This document shows, one piece after another, positions 25,630 to 34,300 of a stretch of DNA of 64,000 nucleotides. Within the stretch, counting starts at the first letter, position 1. Each line of letters starts with the position of its first letter. Where the stretch lies: positions 62,001-126,000 of the forward strand of contig DASZEN010000003.1 in assembly GCA_035940775.1 (NCBI GenBank), in the 5' to 3' direction. The DNA comes from DASQYE01 sp035940775. Its GTDB lineage: Bacteria; Acidobacteriota; Blastocatellia; Pyrinomonadales; Pyrinomonadaceae. The notes beneath the pieces were generated by a model. The model saw only the letters and a program-made list of their open reading frames with translations. It was not told the DNA's origin and ran no database searches. The translations under genes and the position numbers were made by a program.

Positions 25630-26331
25630 TCAATGATTCTGATCCGAGAAGGGTTGTCTATTCGGTTCGCCGCTCTGAGGAGGCCTCGGGGTCGGAGGCG
25701 TAGGCGTCGTAGGCGGTGGGAGAGTGCCGCCGGGGCCGCCGATGCCGATATTTATTTTTTTCGTACGGGTGTCGTCCTTTTCCTGACGCCTATCGACTAT
25801 CTTTTGCGTCTTCGTATTGAAGACGGCGACGCTCGGCGAGACGCCGAACGAATAGGCGAGCGTCGCCGTGAACTCGCGGCATTCCACTACATACTTCTCA
25901 TTCCCACGGCCGCCCTGAAGCGACCCCGGCCCCGAGGGTTTGGGCAGCCCCATGCTTTCGGATTCGCGCGCGAAAAAATCATCGGAGCCGTTCCAACGCT
26001 CGGCGCTGCTATAGGTGACTTTGATGTGGGCCAGCCGGTCGTCAACGAAACTCAGATAGACGCCCTCTACGGAGTCTCCGTATTCGGGTTTCAACTCTGA
26101 GGCGTTGACGTTGACGGCGCGTAATCCGACCGTGTTGCCAGCCGATATTTTCGAGTCGAACATACTGGAATCGGCGAGCATCCCTTTCACTTCGGCCAAA
26201 GTCATGCCGAGACGAAACCCCTGTAGAGCGGGCGCCTGTTTGAGCGCGCACGAAGACGTTTGCGCCGAAACGGTCGCGGCACAGGCCAGGACGAGCGCGC
26301 CGCCCAGGATGGTAAGCCGTAGGAACTGCAT
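25630..26331 (-). CDS. Secreted protein of unknown function
   Basis: A 233-residue protein read from the ATG at 26331 because GGAGGAG lies nine bases upstream. The signal peptide MQFLRLTILGGALVLACAAT ends in VSAQ. The mature part contains APALQGFRLGMTLAEVKGML, a pattern of short secreted proteins that recur in acidobacterial genomes, then a strand-rich core ending VAVFNTKTQKIVDRR and a Gly/Pro/Thr-rich tail. I recognise no enzymatic motif. It lies 80 bases before the acetyltransferase gene. Confidence 0.7.
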   Translation of the reverse strand: MQFLRLTILGGALVLACAATVSAQTSSCALKQAPALQGFRLGMTLAEVKGMLADSSMFDSKISAGNTVGLRAVNVNASELKPEYGDSVEGVYLSFVDDRLAHIKVTYSSAERWNGSDDFFARESESMGLPKPSGPGSLQGGRGNEKYVVECREFTATLAYSFGVSPSVAVFNTKTQKIVDRRQEKDDTRTKKINIGIGGPGGTLPPPTTPTPPTPRPPQSGEPNRQPFSDQNH

Positions 26332-26379
26332 AAAACTTTCTCCTCCGTGATCTACAAATCTTCCGAGGCGCGCGAAGCT

Positions 26380-26400
26380 CTGCTGCTGCTGCTGCTGCTG
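26380..26400. repeat. CTG triplet microsatellite (7 units)
   Basis: Seven uninterrupted CTG units between the secreted protein gene at 26331 and the end of the gene at 26420. It is not inside either gene. Confidence 0.85.
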
Positions 26401-26419
26401 CCGCCGCGCCGTCGCGCGG

Positions 26420-26833
26420 TCAGGACAGATTCGGGCTAATTTGTCCGCTCGCCATAACCCTACGGTTATCCTTTTCGGTAATCTCCCACAGGAGCCCCTG
26501 CGCCCTGAATACATACTTGGTCGCGTCGGCATCAAAGCTATGATAATAATCGATCCCGGTGAATTTACCATCCCTGAATTGGATGATGGGCCATCCCGTG
26601 CTGCCGCCATTATCCATGCCTGGGTTTAAGTTGATTTGGCCTGCGACAAAGGTGATGCCGCCGTCAGCGCCCTTGTTCGTCATATACGCATACGGGCCCG
26701 TCTGCGGAACTTTACTCGCGTCGTAGCTCACCGTTACGGCGACATCGGCGCCGTATATGATGCTCTCGAAAGCGCCTTCGGCGGATGTCGGAAAGAGTAC
26801 TTTGCCGTTAGACTTCTTTGAGGTGATTGCCAT
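26420..26833 (-). CDS. Small soluble protein of unknown function
   Basis: A 137-residue protein with GGAGG about eight bases before its ATG, so it is well supported as a gene. The sequence is beta-rich and Gly-rich: SAEGAFESIIYGADVAVTVSY, ITFVAGQINLNPGMDNGG, IIQFRDGKFTGIDYYHSFD and FRAQGLLWEITEKDNRRVMAS. No signal peptide or known motif was identified. It is transcribed from the same intergenic region as the RNA-binding protein, in the opposite direction. Confidence 0.7.
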   Translation of the reverse strand: MAITSKKSNGKVLFPTSAEGAFESIIYGADVAVTVSYDASKVPQTGPYAYMTNKGADGGITFVAGQINLNPGMDNGGSTGWPIIQFRDGKFTGIDYYHSFDADATKYVFRAQGLLWEITEKDNRRVMASGQISPNLS

Positions 26834-26974
26834 TTTTTAGCCTCCAAAAGATTTTAAAGGGTGGTCGGGACGAGCTTCATTTTGCGGGTCGTACCAGGGC
26901 GCGAGGGCACAGCCAAGTCTATGTGCACATCCGGGAAAGGTCAAGCAATAAAGGGTCTTGACGAGCGCGCGGCC

Positions 26975-27034
26975 GCCGAGCGCAAGCCCCCGGAAATCGG
27001 GCCTGCGGATTCATTATAAAGGCTTGCGCTCGGC
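26975..27034. other. Intergenic inverted repeat between divergent genes
   Basis: A perfect 14-base-pair stem (26975-26988 with 27021-27034) with a 32-base loop, in the 467-base gap between divergent genes where no gene should end. No U-rich tract follows on either strand. The rest of the gap, apart from a Shine-Dalgarno for each flanking gene, shows nothing I can name. Confidence 0.55.
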
Positions 27035-27300
27035 GCGAAATTTAGGGCATACTTGCCATGTTGGTTCCTGCTCTCGCGCAAATCAAAGGTGACTGCGCCT
27101 GTCCGTGACCGTATAGCGACGACGTTCGGCTGAGGAGAGAGTGAGGTTAGTTGTCAACCTATTTGAAGCCGCTCTCGTTACAGCTAGAGCACACGGGCGC
27201 GTCGCGTTTCGCTGAGAGGGAAAGAGAGTTCTCCCCGCCTTCAATCCTGCGATTCCACTTTCTGCCCGCGCTTCCTTTGACCTTAGAAGGAATAAGATAG

Positions 27301-27678
27301 ATGGCTACGAAACTTTATGTCGGTAATCTCTCGTTCCGTACCTCCGGCGACGAGTTGCGTGAGATGTTCTCGCAGGCGGGCACGGTGGAATCAGCATCGG
27401 TGATCGAAGATCGCGAGACGGGCCGTTCGCGCGGCTTCGGCTTTGTCGAGATGGCGACCGCCGAAGAAGCGGCCAAAGCCATTGAGATGTTCAACGGCAA
27501 AGACCTCGGCGGTCGTAACCTGACCGTCAATGAGGCCAAGCCCAAGACGGATCGTGGCGGCGGCGGTGGCGGTGGTCGCGGCGGCTACGGCGGCGGTGGC
27601 GGCGGCGGACGCGACCGTGGCGGCTATGGCGGTGGCGGCGGTGGCGGTGGCCGCAACGACCGCGAGCCACGCTGGTAA
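27301..27678 (+). CDS. Glycine-rich RRM RNA-binding protein
   Basis: A 125-residue protein with one RRM (residues 1-80). RNP2 LYVGNLSF at the start and RNP1 RGFGFVEM are canonical, with AGTVESASVIEDRETGRS between them. The last 45 residues are almost pure glycine interrupted by RDRGGYGG and RNDREPRW, an RGG-like tail that would add non-specific RNA binding and flexibility. The layout matches cyanobacterial cold-inducible RNA-binding proteins. AGAAGGAAT precedes the ATG. A perfect palindromic terminator follows the stop. Confidence 0.93.
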   Translation: MATKLYVGNLSFRTSGDELREMFSQAGTVESASVIEDRETGRSRGFGFVEMATAEEAAKAIEMFNGKDLGGRNLTVNEAKPKTDRGGGGGGGRGGYGGGGGGGRDRGGYGGGGGGGGRNDREPRW

Positions 27679-27694
27679 AATAGAAGGTGAAAAG

Positions 27695-27750
27695 GGCAAA
27701 AGCCTGTGGATGAACAGCATGCTGTTCATCCACAGGCTTTCGCCTTTTTT
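27695..27750. terminator. Perfect 38-bp palindromic terminator
   Basis: The segment 27701-27738 is its own reverse complement. The flanks 27695-27700 and 27739-27744 add further pairing with one mismatch, and a T tract follows (27745-27750). It separates the convergent rbp and serC genes and would work on both strands. Confidence 0.9.
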
Positions 27751-27765
27751 AGCTTACGCCCGCCT

Positions 27766-28851
27766 TTATCCGTTCTTCCTCTCGAACTCTTTCATGAAAG
27801 AGACGAGCGCCTCGACGCCCGCGCGCGGGAAAGCATTGTAGATAGAGGCGCGTATCCCGCCTACGGAACGGTGGCCCTTCAAGCCGTCGAGACCGGCGGC
27901 GGTCGCTTCCGCGGCAAACTGTTTCTCCAGCTCTTCGGAGGGAAGACGAAACGTGACGTTCATCAGTGAGCGCGAGTCCGGGTCTGCGTGGCCGCGATAG
28001 AAGGCGGTCGCGTCGATGGCGTCGTAAAGAATCCGCGCCTTCACTTCGTTCTCGGCGAGCATCGCGGAGAGGCCGCCCTTCTCTTGCAGCCACTTGCACA
28101 CCAGCATGATTATATAGATGCCGAACGTGTTCGGCGTATTGTAAAGCGACTTTGACTCGACGTGCGTGCGATAGTCGAGCATCGTATGGAGCCCTTCAGG
28201 GATGCGCGATAGAAGATCGTCGCGGATGATGACGAGCGTGACGCCGCTCGGCCCCATATTCTTCTGCGCCCCGGCGTAGATCAACCCGTAGCGTTCGACC
28301 TCAATGGGGCGCGACAGAATATCTGACGAAGCGTCGCAGATGAGCGGCACGTCTCCCACCTCCGGCTCAGACTTCCATTCGACGCCCTCAATCGTCTCGT
28401 TCGACGTAAAGTGAACGTAAGCGGCGTGCGGGTCGAGCTTAAGCTCGTCCGCTGAGGGGACGCGCGTGAAATTCCCGTCGGCCATCGTGGCAGCCGTGTT
28501 GACCGCCCCGGTTTTTTTGGCCTCCTTGAGAGCCTTCCTGCCCCAACTGCCCGTCAGTATGTAGTCGGCGCTTCCGTCAGCCGGGAGCAGGTTCATGGGA
28601 ATCATGGAGAACTGCAAGCTCGCGCCGCCCTGTAAAAAAAGGACGTGGTAGTTGTCCGGCAGATTGAGCAGTTCGCGCAATCCGCTCTCGGCGCGCCCGA
28701 TGATCTCGTCGAAGGTCTTGGAGCGGTGGCTGATCTCCATGATGGACATGCCGACGCCCGGCAGCTCCACCAGGTCGCGCTGCGCTTCTTCGAGGACGGG
28801 CAGCGGCAGCACGGCAGGCCCCGCGCTGAAATTATAGATACGTTCGGTCAT
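27766..28851 (-). CDS. serC: Phosphoserine aminotransferase SerC
   Basis: A 361-residue PLP enzyme converting 3-phosphohydroxypyruvate to phosphoserine. The start MTERIYNFSAGPAVLPLPVLEEAQ, the LFLQGGASLQFSMIPMNL segment, the PLP-binding lysine in YAGAQKNMGPSG, and LYNTPNTFGIYI are typical. Length matches the family (about 360). It lies downstream of an SDR gene, serA and a DUF1015 gene, all minus strand, forming a serine-synthesis run. Confidence 0.95.
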   Translation of the reverse strand: MTERIYNFSAGPAVLPLPVLEEAQRDLVELPGVGMSIMEISHRSKTFDEIIGRAESGLRELLNLPDNYHVLFLQGGASLQFSMIPMNLLPADGSADYILTGSWGRKALKEAKKTGAVNTAATMADGNFTRVPSADELKLDPHAAYVHFTSNETIEGVEWKSEPEVGDVPLICDASSDILSRPIEVERYGLIYAGAQKNMGPSGVTLVIIRDDLLSRIPEGLHTMLDYRTHVESKSLYNTPNTFGIYIIMLVCKWLQEKGGLSAMLAENEVKARILYDAIDATAFYRGHADPDSRSLMNVTFRLPSEELEKQFAAEATAAGLDGLKGHRSVGGIRASIYNAFPRAGVEALVSFMKEFERKNG

Positions 28852-28933
28852 CTTCTTCTTCTCTCCTCAAAAAGAGTAAGCGGCGGTCGCCCCCTCATCA
28901 GCTTTTGGGTTTAACTGACGGCGACAAACCCGT

Positions 28934-29725
28934 TTACTGATTACTGGTTTTGACTCCATAGCGCGGGCGCAGAACTGTTCCGACCATACGCGCGATCACT
29001 GAGCGCGGCACGAGTCGCTCCGACTCGGTCATGAAATAGTTGGCCCAGCCGGAGATGACGTGGCTGCGCCCGCGCTCCAGGCCGCGAAGCGCCGTCTCGA
29101 CTACCTGCTCGGGCGTCTGCGCGACGCGCATCGGCGGGCGCTCGATATGCGCCGCCTCGAAGAAATTCGTGTCCGTCACCCCCGGACAGAGCGCCATCAC
29201 TCTAATACCGAGCGGGCGATTCTCCTCCCACAAAGCCTCTGAGAATGAGAGCACGAAGGCTTTGGTCGCCGCGTAGGTCGCCATAAACGGCACGGGCTGA
29301 AACGCGGCGGTCGAAGCGACGTTGATGACGTGGCCCCGCCCGCGCTCGCGCATGCCCTTAAGGTAACGATAGGTCAGCTCGACCAGCGCCCGGACGTTCA
29401 GATCGATCATGTTCAGCTCGCGCACAATGTCCTGGGCCATGAAGTCGCCCATCGAGCCGAAGCCAGCATTATTGACGAGCGTTTCGACCACTAGCCCGCG
29501 CCGCTCGGTCTCTTCATACAGGCGAGCGGGCGCGTCGCGCTCGGACAAATCCATCGCCACATACTGCGCGTTGATCTGCGCGGCGCGGCCCAGCTCATTA
29601 CAAATGGTGGCGAGCCGATCTGCGGAGCGCGCTACCAGCAGCACATTCTCGCCCCGCGCCGAGAGCTGCCGCGCGAAGACCTCGCCGATGCCGCCCGATG
29701 CGCCTGTGATAAGAGATGTCTTCAT
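28934..29725 (-). CDS. Short-chain dehydrogenase/reductase (SDR) family protein
   Basis: A 263-residue NAD(P)-dependent oxidoreductase. TGASGGIGEVFARQL carries the TGxxxGIG cofactor motif; NNAGFGS and the catalytic YAATK (Tyr-x3-Lys) follow, with a Ser in INVASTAAF. The tail (WANYFMTESERLVPRSVIARMV) is hydrophobic, as in the YqjQ-type subfamily. ATG at 29725 is used; a TTG one codon earlier is also possible. It sits between serC and serA in the same run, but no evidence ties it to serine synthesis. Confidence 0.88.
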   Translation of the reverse strand: MKTSLITGASGGIGEVFARQLSARGENVLLVARSADRLATICNELGRAAQINAQYVAMDLSERDAPARLYEETERRGLVVETLVNNAGFGSMGDFMAQDIVRELNMIDLNVRALVELTYRYLKGMRERGRGHVINVASTAAFQPVPFMATYAATKAFVLSFSEALWEENRPLGIRVMALCPGVTDTNFFEAAHIERPPMRVAQTPEQVVETALRGLERGRSHVISGWANYFMTESERLVPRSVIARMVGTVLRPRYGVKTSNQ

Positions 29726-29769
29726 CAATTATTAACCGCCCACTGAAAACCCCGAACAAGTGCGTCCCT

Positions 29770-30981
29770 TTACTGGCCGCCCAGCGTCAGCAGATCAAGC
29801 TCTATGATGTCGGGATTCTCCGCTCTCAGTCGCTCTATAGTCTCGCGCGGCGGCGCGTTGTCCAGATTGATGCGCGCCACCGCCGCCTCCGCGCCCTCGA
29901 AGACTATGTTCTCCATCTCCTGGACGTTGATCTCGGCCGCCTTGATCGCTTCGAGCACGTGCGCGAGCACGCCCGGACGGTCGCGGTGGCGAACGACGAG
30001 GCGGTGCGTGGCGGGCGTGCGGCGCGCGAGGTTGACGACGTTGGGAACTTTGCCCGTCTCTTTGAAAGCCCGGATGATGCGGACGGTCTCGGCGGCAATC
30101 GCTTCCTGCGCCTGATCTGTGGAAGCGCCGATGTGATGCGTGCCGTATAGATTGGGCTCGCGCGCGATCTCGTCCGTGAACTCGGTCGTCCCGCCCGCGG
30201 GCTCGTCGGCGTAAACATCTAGCCCGGCGCGAATGCCGCGCGTCGCCATCGCGCCCTTGAGCGCCGCCTGATCTATCACTTCGCCGCGCGCCGTGTTGAT
30301 AAAAAGCGCGCCCTCGCGCATGGAGTTGAAGACATCCGCGCCGACGAGCGCACGCGTTTCCGGCTTCAAAGCCAGATGAACGCTCACTATATCCGCAGCG
30401 CGCGCAACTTCCTGCGGACTCTCTTTGCGCTCGATGCCGAGCGCGTCGGCGCGCTCCTGCGTCAGGCTGCGACTCCATGCGACGACCGCCATGCCGAAGG
30501 CGCGCGCGCGCGGAATCATCTCCTGGCCGATCTGCCCGACGCCGATCAAACCCAGAGTGCGTCCGTAGAGCCCGCGCGCTTTCGAGAACTCTTTTTTGTT
30601 CCAACGGCCCTCGCGCAGACTGATTACGTTATCGGCGATGCGGCGATCTAAGGCGAGGATGAGCGCGAAGGCAAGCTCGGCGACGGCGATGGAATTTTTG
30701 CCCGGACAATTCGAGACGTAGATGCCCCGTCTTGAGGCCGCCGCCACGTCAATCGTGTTATAACCGGCCCCGGCGCGCACGACGAGCTTGAGCGCACCGG
30801 CTTCGAGCGCCGCCTCGTTAACTTTGGTCGAACGCACGACCAGCACGTCCGGCCTCTTCTGACGGATCGCTTCGACCAGCGCTGCGTCCTTCAAATCCGG
30901 CTCGTATGAAACCTCGCAGCCGATTGCTTCCAGGCCGTCGCGCCCCGACTGCTCGAACTTATCGGCGATCAGCACATGCAT
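29770..30981 (-). CDS. serA: D-3-phosphoglycerate dehydrogenase-type enzyme with ACT domain (SerA)
   Basis: A 403-residue D-2-hydroxyacid dehydrogenase that would oxidise 3-phosphoglycerate at the head of serine synthesis. LVVRAGAGYNTIDV is followed by the NAD site GRTLGLIGVGQIGQEM and by INTARGEVIDQAAL (with the Arg), DVYADEP (catalytic Glu) and THHIGAST (catalytic His). An ACT domain begins near residue 330 (LVVRHRDRPGVLAHVLEAIK), which normally gives serine feedback. The neighbours serC and DUF1015 support the SerA assignment over other hydroxyacid dehydrogenases. Confidence 0.9.
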   Translation of the reverse strand: MHVLIADKFEQSGRDGLEAIGCEVSYEPDLKDAALVEAIRQKRPDVLVVRSTKVNEAALEAGALKLVVRAGAGYNTIDVAAASRRGIYVSNCPGKNSIAVAELAFALILALDRRIADNVISLREGRWNKKEFSKARGLYGRTLGLIGVGQIGQEMIPRARAFGMAVVAWSRSLTQERADALGIERKESPQEVARAADIVSVHLALKPETRALVGADVFNSMREGALFINTARGEVIDQAALKGAMATRGIRAGLDVYADEPAGGTTEFTDEIAREPNLYGTHHIGASTDQAQEAIAAETVRIIRAFKETGKVPNVVNLARRTPATHRLVVRHRDRPGVLAHVLEAIKAAEINVQEMENIVFEGAEAAVARINLDNAPPRETIERLRAENPDIIELDLLTLGGQ

Positions 30982-31063
30982 ATTTTTAAACCGGCCACGA
31001 GTGACAGGGTGAAAAACCTTTTGGCTGTCAACAGCCGTTTGACACTCATGGCTCTCTAGCCTT

Positions 31064-32302
31064 TCAAATAGTATGAATCAGGAGGCCGTCCCTGAGCTTG
31101 GGCTCGAACCAGGTTGATTTGGGCGGCATAATGCTGCCCGCATCGGAGACCTTCAGAAGATCGTCTACGGTCGTCGGGTAAAGCGAAAAGGCGACGGCCG
31201 CGCGCCCGTCGTTGACGAGCCGCTCAAGCTCCTCGGTGCCGCGCGCGCCGCCGACGAAATCAATGCGCTTGTCCGTGCGTACGTCCCTGATACCGAGTAT
31301 TGGGTCGAGCAGGTGATTTTGCAGCAGGCTGACATCGAGCGAAGCTACCGGGTCGTTCGACTGCGGTACGTCGTCGCCGAGCTTGAGAGCGTACCAGCGC
31401 CCGTCCAGATACATGCTCCACTGCCCGCGCGAAGCGGGCGAAGGCTCGGCCCCTTCGGCGGTGACGCGAAACATCTTGCCGACCTCGGCCAGGAACTCCT
31501 GCGGCGTACGGTTATTGAGATCGCGCACGACCCTGTTGTATGGAAGAATCTGCAACTGATCCGAGGGGAAGAGCACGGCCAGAAAATAGTTGTATTCCTC
31601 TTCGCCCGTGTGCGTTTGCGCCCCTTCTTTGAGCGCGGCGCGGGCGCGACTGGCGCTGGCGGCGCGGTGATGCCCGTCCGCGATGTACAGAAACGGCACG
31701 TCGCGAAAAGCATAGGTGAAGCGCAAGGCGTCGGGGACGCGCCAGATCGTGTGCTTGATGCCGTCCTCGGCCGTAAAGTCGAAGATCGCATCGCTCATCG
31801 TCGTATCCATGACCATCGTATCCACGTCGCGACTCGGACGATAAGTTAAAAACACGGGGCCGGTCTGCGCGCGAAGCGAGAGAATGTGGCGCGTGCGGTC
31901 GTCCTCCTTATCGGGCCGCGTGCGTTCGTGTTTGCGTATCAGGTCGTTGTCGTACTCGTCTACGGAACAGCAGGCGACGAGCCCTATCTGTTCGTGCTCG
32001 CCCATAATCAGCCTGTAGAGATAGATGCTCGGCGTGTCGTCCGTCTCAAGCGGGCACTCTTTTATCAGGCGTTGGAAATTCGCGGCCGCCCGCGCGTAAA
32101 CCGCATCGCTGTAAATGTCCGTGCCCTCCGGCAGGTCTATCTCCGGGCGCGAGACATGAAGAAAGCTCAAAGGTTTGCCGGAGGCAAGGGAGCGCGCCTC
32201 CTCCGTATTGACGACATCGTAGGGGGGGCTGGCGACCTGCGCTGCTTTGTCTGTGGGCGGACGCAGGGCGCTAAAGGGACGAATCACGGCCACGGCGGAC
32301 AT
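31064..32302 (-). CDS. DUF1015 family protein
   Basis: A 412-residue conserved protein, read from ATG at 32302 with AAGGAG close upstream. VAVIRPFSALRPP, VASPPYDVVNTEEAR, a GHHRAASASRARAA motif (here IADGHHRAASASRARAALK), and VSLLQNHLLDPILGI are characteristic. The family is often adjacent to serA and serC in bacteria. Some archaeal ParB-like proteins are free-serine kinases, and a comparable role in serine phosphate metabolism is conceivable here, but I have no direct evidence. No serB phosphatase is visible in the window. Confidence 0.85.
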   Translation of the reverse strand: MSAVAVIRPFSALRPPTDKAAQVASPPYDVVNTEEARSLASGKPLSFLHVSRPEIDLPEGTDIYSDAVYARAAANFQRLIKECPLETDDTPSIYLYRLIMGEHEQIGLVACCSVDEYDNDLIRKHERTRPDKEDDRTRHILSLRAQTGPVFLTYRPSRDVDTMVMDTTMSDAIFDFTAEDGIKHTIWRVPDALRFTYAFRDVPFLYIADGHHRAASASRARAALKEGAQTHTGEEEYNYFLAVLFPSDQLQILPYNRVVRDLNNRTPQEFLAEVGKMFRVTAEGAEPSPASRGQWSMYLDGRWYALKLGDDVPQSNDPVASLDVSLLQNHLLDPILGIRDVRTDKRIDFVGGARGTEELERLVNDGRAAVAFSLYPTTVDDLLKVSDAGSIMPPKSTWFEPKLRDGLLIHTI

Positions 32303-32539
32303 TCTCCTTAAAAAAAGATGGGTGGTCGGCAATCAGTGATCGGCAAAATCCGCATTTGCCCGACGCGCTGTTTGCTGACGACTTTATTGCTGATGGCTGC
32401 GGCTAAGACTATCCGCTCGCAGGGTGGTTTGCCAAGTGGCGGAAGCGCCTTTGATCGAAGCGACCTGTTCTGCTAATTTCGGCGTAAGGTTCGCTGCCCG
32501 GTCGGGCGAAAGAGTGAAAGAGTTCAGGGAGAACAGAAG

Positions 32540-32863
32540 ATGAGTAATCTATCCGGTCGCCAGTGCGTTCCGTGTCGCGGGGGCGTGCCGCCGATGCGCG
32601 GCGCAGAGATCGTTGCTCTGCTAGGGGAGTTGGACGGGTGGGAGGTGATCGAAGAGCATCACCTGCTGAAGAACTACGAGTTCAGGGATTTTCGCGAGGC
32701 GCTCGCCTTCGTCAATCGCGTGGGCCAGGTGGCTGAGCAGGAGGGCCATCATCCGGACATCTGTTTCGGCTGGGGCCGCGCCGAAGTGAAGATTTGGACG
32801 CACAAGATAGACGGCCTCACCGAGAGCGACTTTATTCTCGCCGCCAAAATAGATGCGCTCTGA
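32540..32863 (+). CDS. 4a-hydroxytetrahydrobiopterin dehydratase (pterin-4a-carbinolamine dehydratase)
   Basis: A 107-residue PCD-family protein that dehydrates 4a-hydroxytetrahydropterin, recycling the cofactor of aromatic hydroxylases. CVPCRGGVPP near the N-terminus, the strand LKNYEFRDFREALAFVNRV, and the catalytic EQEGHHPDI followed by KIWTHKIDGLTESDF are standard. Start supported by GGGAGAACAG upstream. Aromatic amino acid hydroxylase itself is not in the window. Confidence 0.93.
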   Translation: MSNLSGRQCVPCRGGVPPMRGAEIVALLGELDGWEVIEEHHLLKNYEFRDFREALAFVNRVGQVAEQEGHHPDICFGWGRAEVKIWTHKIDGLTESDFILAAKIDAL

Positions 32864-33031
32864 GTGCGAGCGATAGCGAGCGCAGCCGCAGCGGCCACAG
32901 CCGCCCGTCCTTACGAGTCAGGGAAAGTGCGCTCCCTCCCCGTCAGGGGGAGAGAACACACGCATGGGCCACGCCTTGAATCCTCCTGCGCTCTCGACGC
33001 AGAGGAAACCTTTCAGAAAAGAGCGAGCCGA

Positions 33032-34171
33032 TTATTCACTCTCTCTCCGTGTGGGCGTGCGTTCCAGTGCGTCGCGGTAAACGCTCTCGGTCGCGTCGAT
33101 CATTCGCTCGAGGCTGAAGCGCTCGTGCGCCGCGACACGCGCTCGCCCGCCCAGACGCGCGCGCGCCCGCTCGTCTTCCAGTAGCCGAGCGATTGCTCCG
33201 GCCAGAGCAGTATGGTCGTCGATGGGCACAAGTTTTCCGGTCGCGTCGTCCTCAATGGTTTCGCGCGCTCCTTCGGTCGCTGTGGCGACCACGGCCAAGC
33301 CGCTCGCCATCGCCTCCACAATCGCCAGCCCGAATGATTCCGTGCGCGAGGCCGAGACGAAGAGATCAAGCGCGTCCAGAAGCGGCGCGACATCCTCAAG
33401 CCAGCCAGTGAGATACACACGTCCCTCAAGGCCCAGCTCGCCGATCAGCTTAAGTATGCGCGCGCGGTGCTCGCCCGTGCGCGAGAAATCTTCGCCCGCG
33501 ATGATGAAGTCCGCTTCCGTAAAGCGCGCGGCGACGAGGCTCGCGGCACGCAGGAATTCCTCCTGCCCCTTGAGACGGTTTAGCTCCCCGACCGTGCCGA
33601 CCACGAGTCGCCCCGGCGCGATCTTCAAGCTCTGCCGAAACGCTTCGCGGTCGAAGCCGCGCGCCCCTTTGTCGAAGCGCCCCATATCAATGCCGTTCGG
33701 AATGACGATGATCTTTCCCGCCGGAAAGATGCGCTGTGCTTGTAGCTCGCGCGCGACCGCTTGCGAGACGGCCACGACGCGCGCCACGTTCGAGAGCGTC
33801 CAGGTGTGTAGACGGCTCAGTGGAAAGAGGACGTGGCGCGTGATGACGAGGCGCGCCTCCTGCGCGTTGCGCCGCGCGGCATAGGCCGCCAGCGGATAAT
33901 CGCGCGCCATGTGAGCGTGTATGATCTGAATCCGGTGGCGGCGCACAAGGTGCGCCAGCGCGTGAGCGCTTCCCACGTCGAGCGCATTGCGAAGCGGCAG
34001 CGCGACGAGGTTTCGCGCCGGAACGCCACGCAGCTCCTCTCTCAAAGGCGAGCGGCGCGAGAGCGCTACGTATACGTCATGACCACGCTTTGCCAGGGCG
34101 TTCGAGAGGTCGGCCAGGTGTCTTTCGCCGCCGCCGAGCGCCCGCGCCGAGCTGATATGCAGGATTCTCAC
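33032..34171 (-). CDS. Glycosyltransferase family 4 protein
   Basis: A 379-residue GT-B enzyme. The N-terminal donor half opens MRILHISSARALGGGERHLA; the C-terminal half shows VGTVGELNRLKGQEEFLRAA, GRVYLTGWLEDVAPLLDALD and the SRTESFGLAIVEAMASGLAV motif (E-x7-E) that binds the nucleotide sugar. It may extend a lipid-linked or capsular glycan; acceptor unknown. The 3' end overlaps a CT-rich tract. Confidence 0.9.
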   Translation of the reverse strand: MRILHISSARALGGGERHLADLSNALAKRGHDVYVALSRRSPLREELRGVPARNLVALPLRNALDVGSAHALAHLVRRHRIQIIHAHMARDYPLAAYAARRNAQEARLVITRHVLFPLSRLHTWTLSNVARVVAVSQAVARELQAQRIFPAGKIIVIPNGIDMGRFDKGARGFDREAFRQSLKIAPGRLVVGTVGELNRLKGQEEFLRAASLVAARFTEADFIIAGEDFSRTGEHRARILKLIGELGLEGRVYLTGWLEDVAPLLDALDLFVSASRTESFGLAIVEAMASGLAVVATATEGARETIEDDATGKLVPIDDHTALAGAIARLLEDERARARLGGRARVAAHERFSLERMIDATESVYRDALERTPTRRESE

Positions 34172-34300
34172 GATTGCTAAAGAGTCGCGTCGAAGGCGTC
34201 GCGATCCAGGCGTAAGCGCGGGCTTTGACCCCTCGGCTTTTCATTCATCACTTCGGCCTTCATCCTTATCATCCGGCTGTCACTGCTCGGCCTTTCTCTT

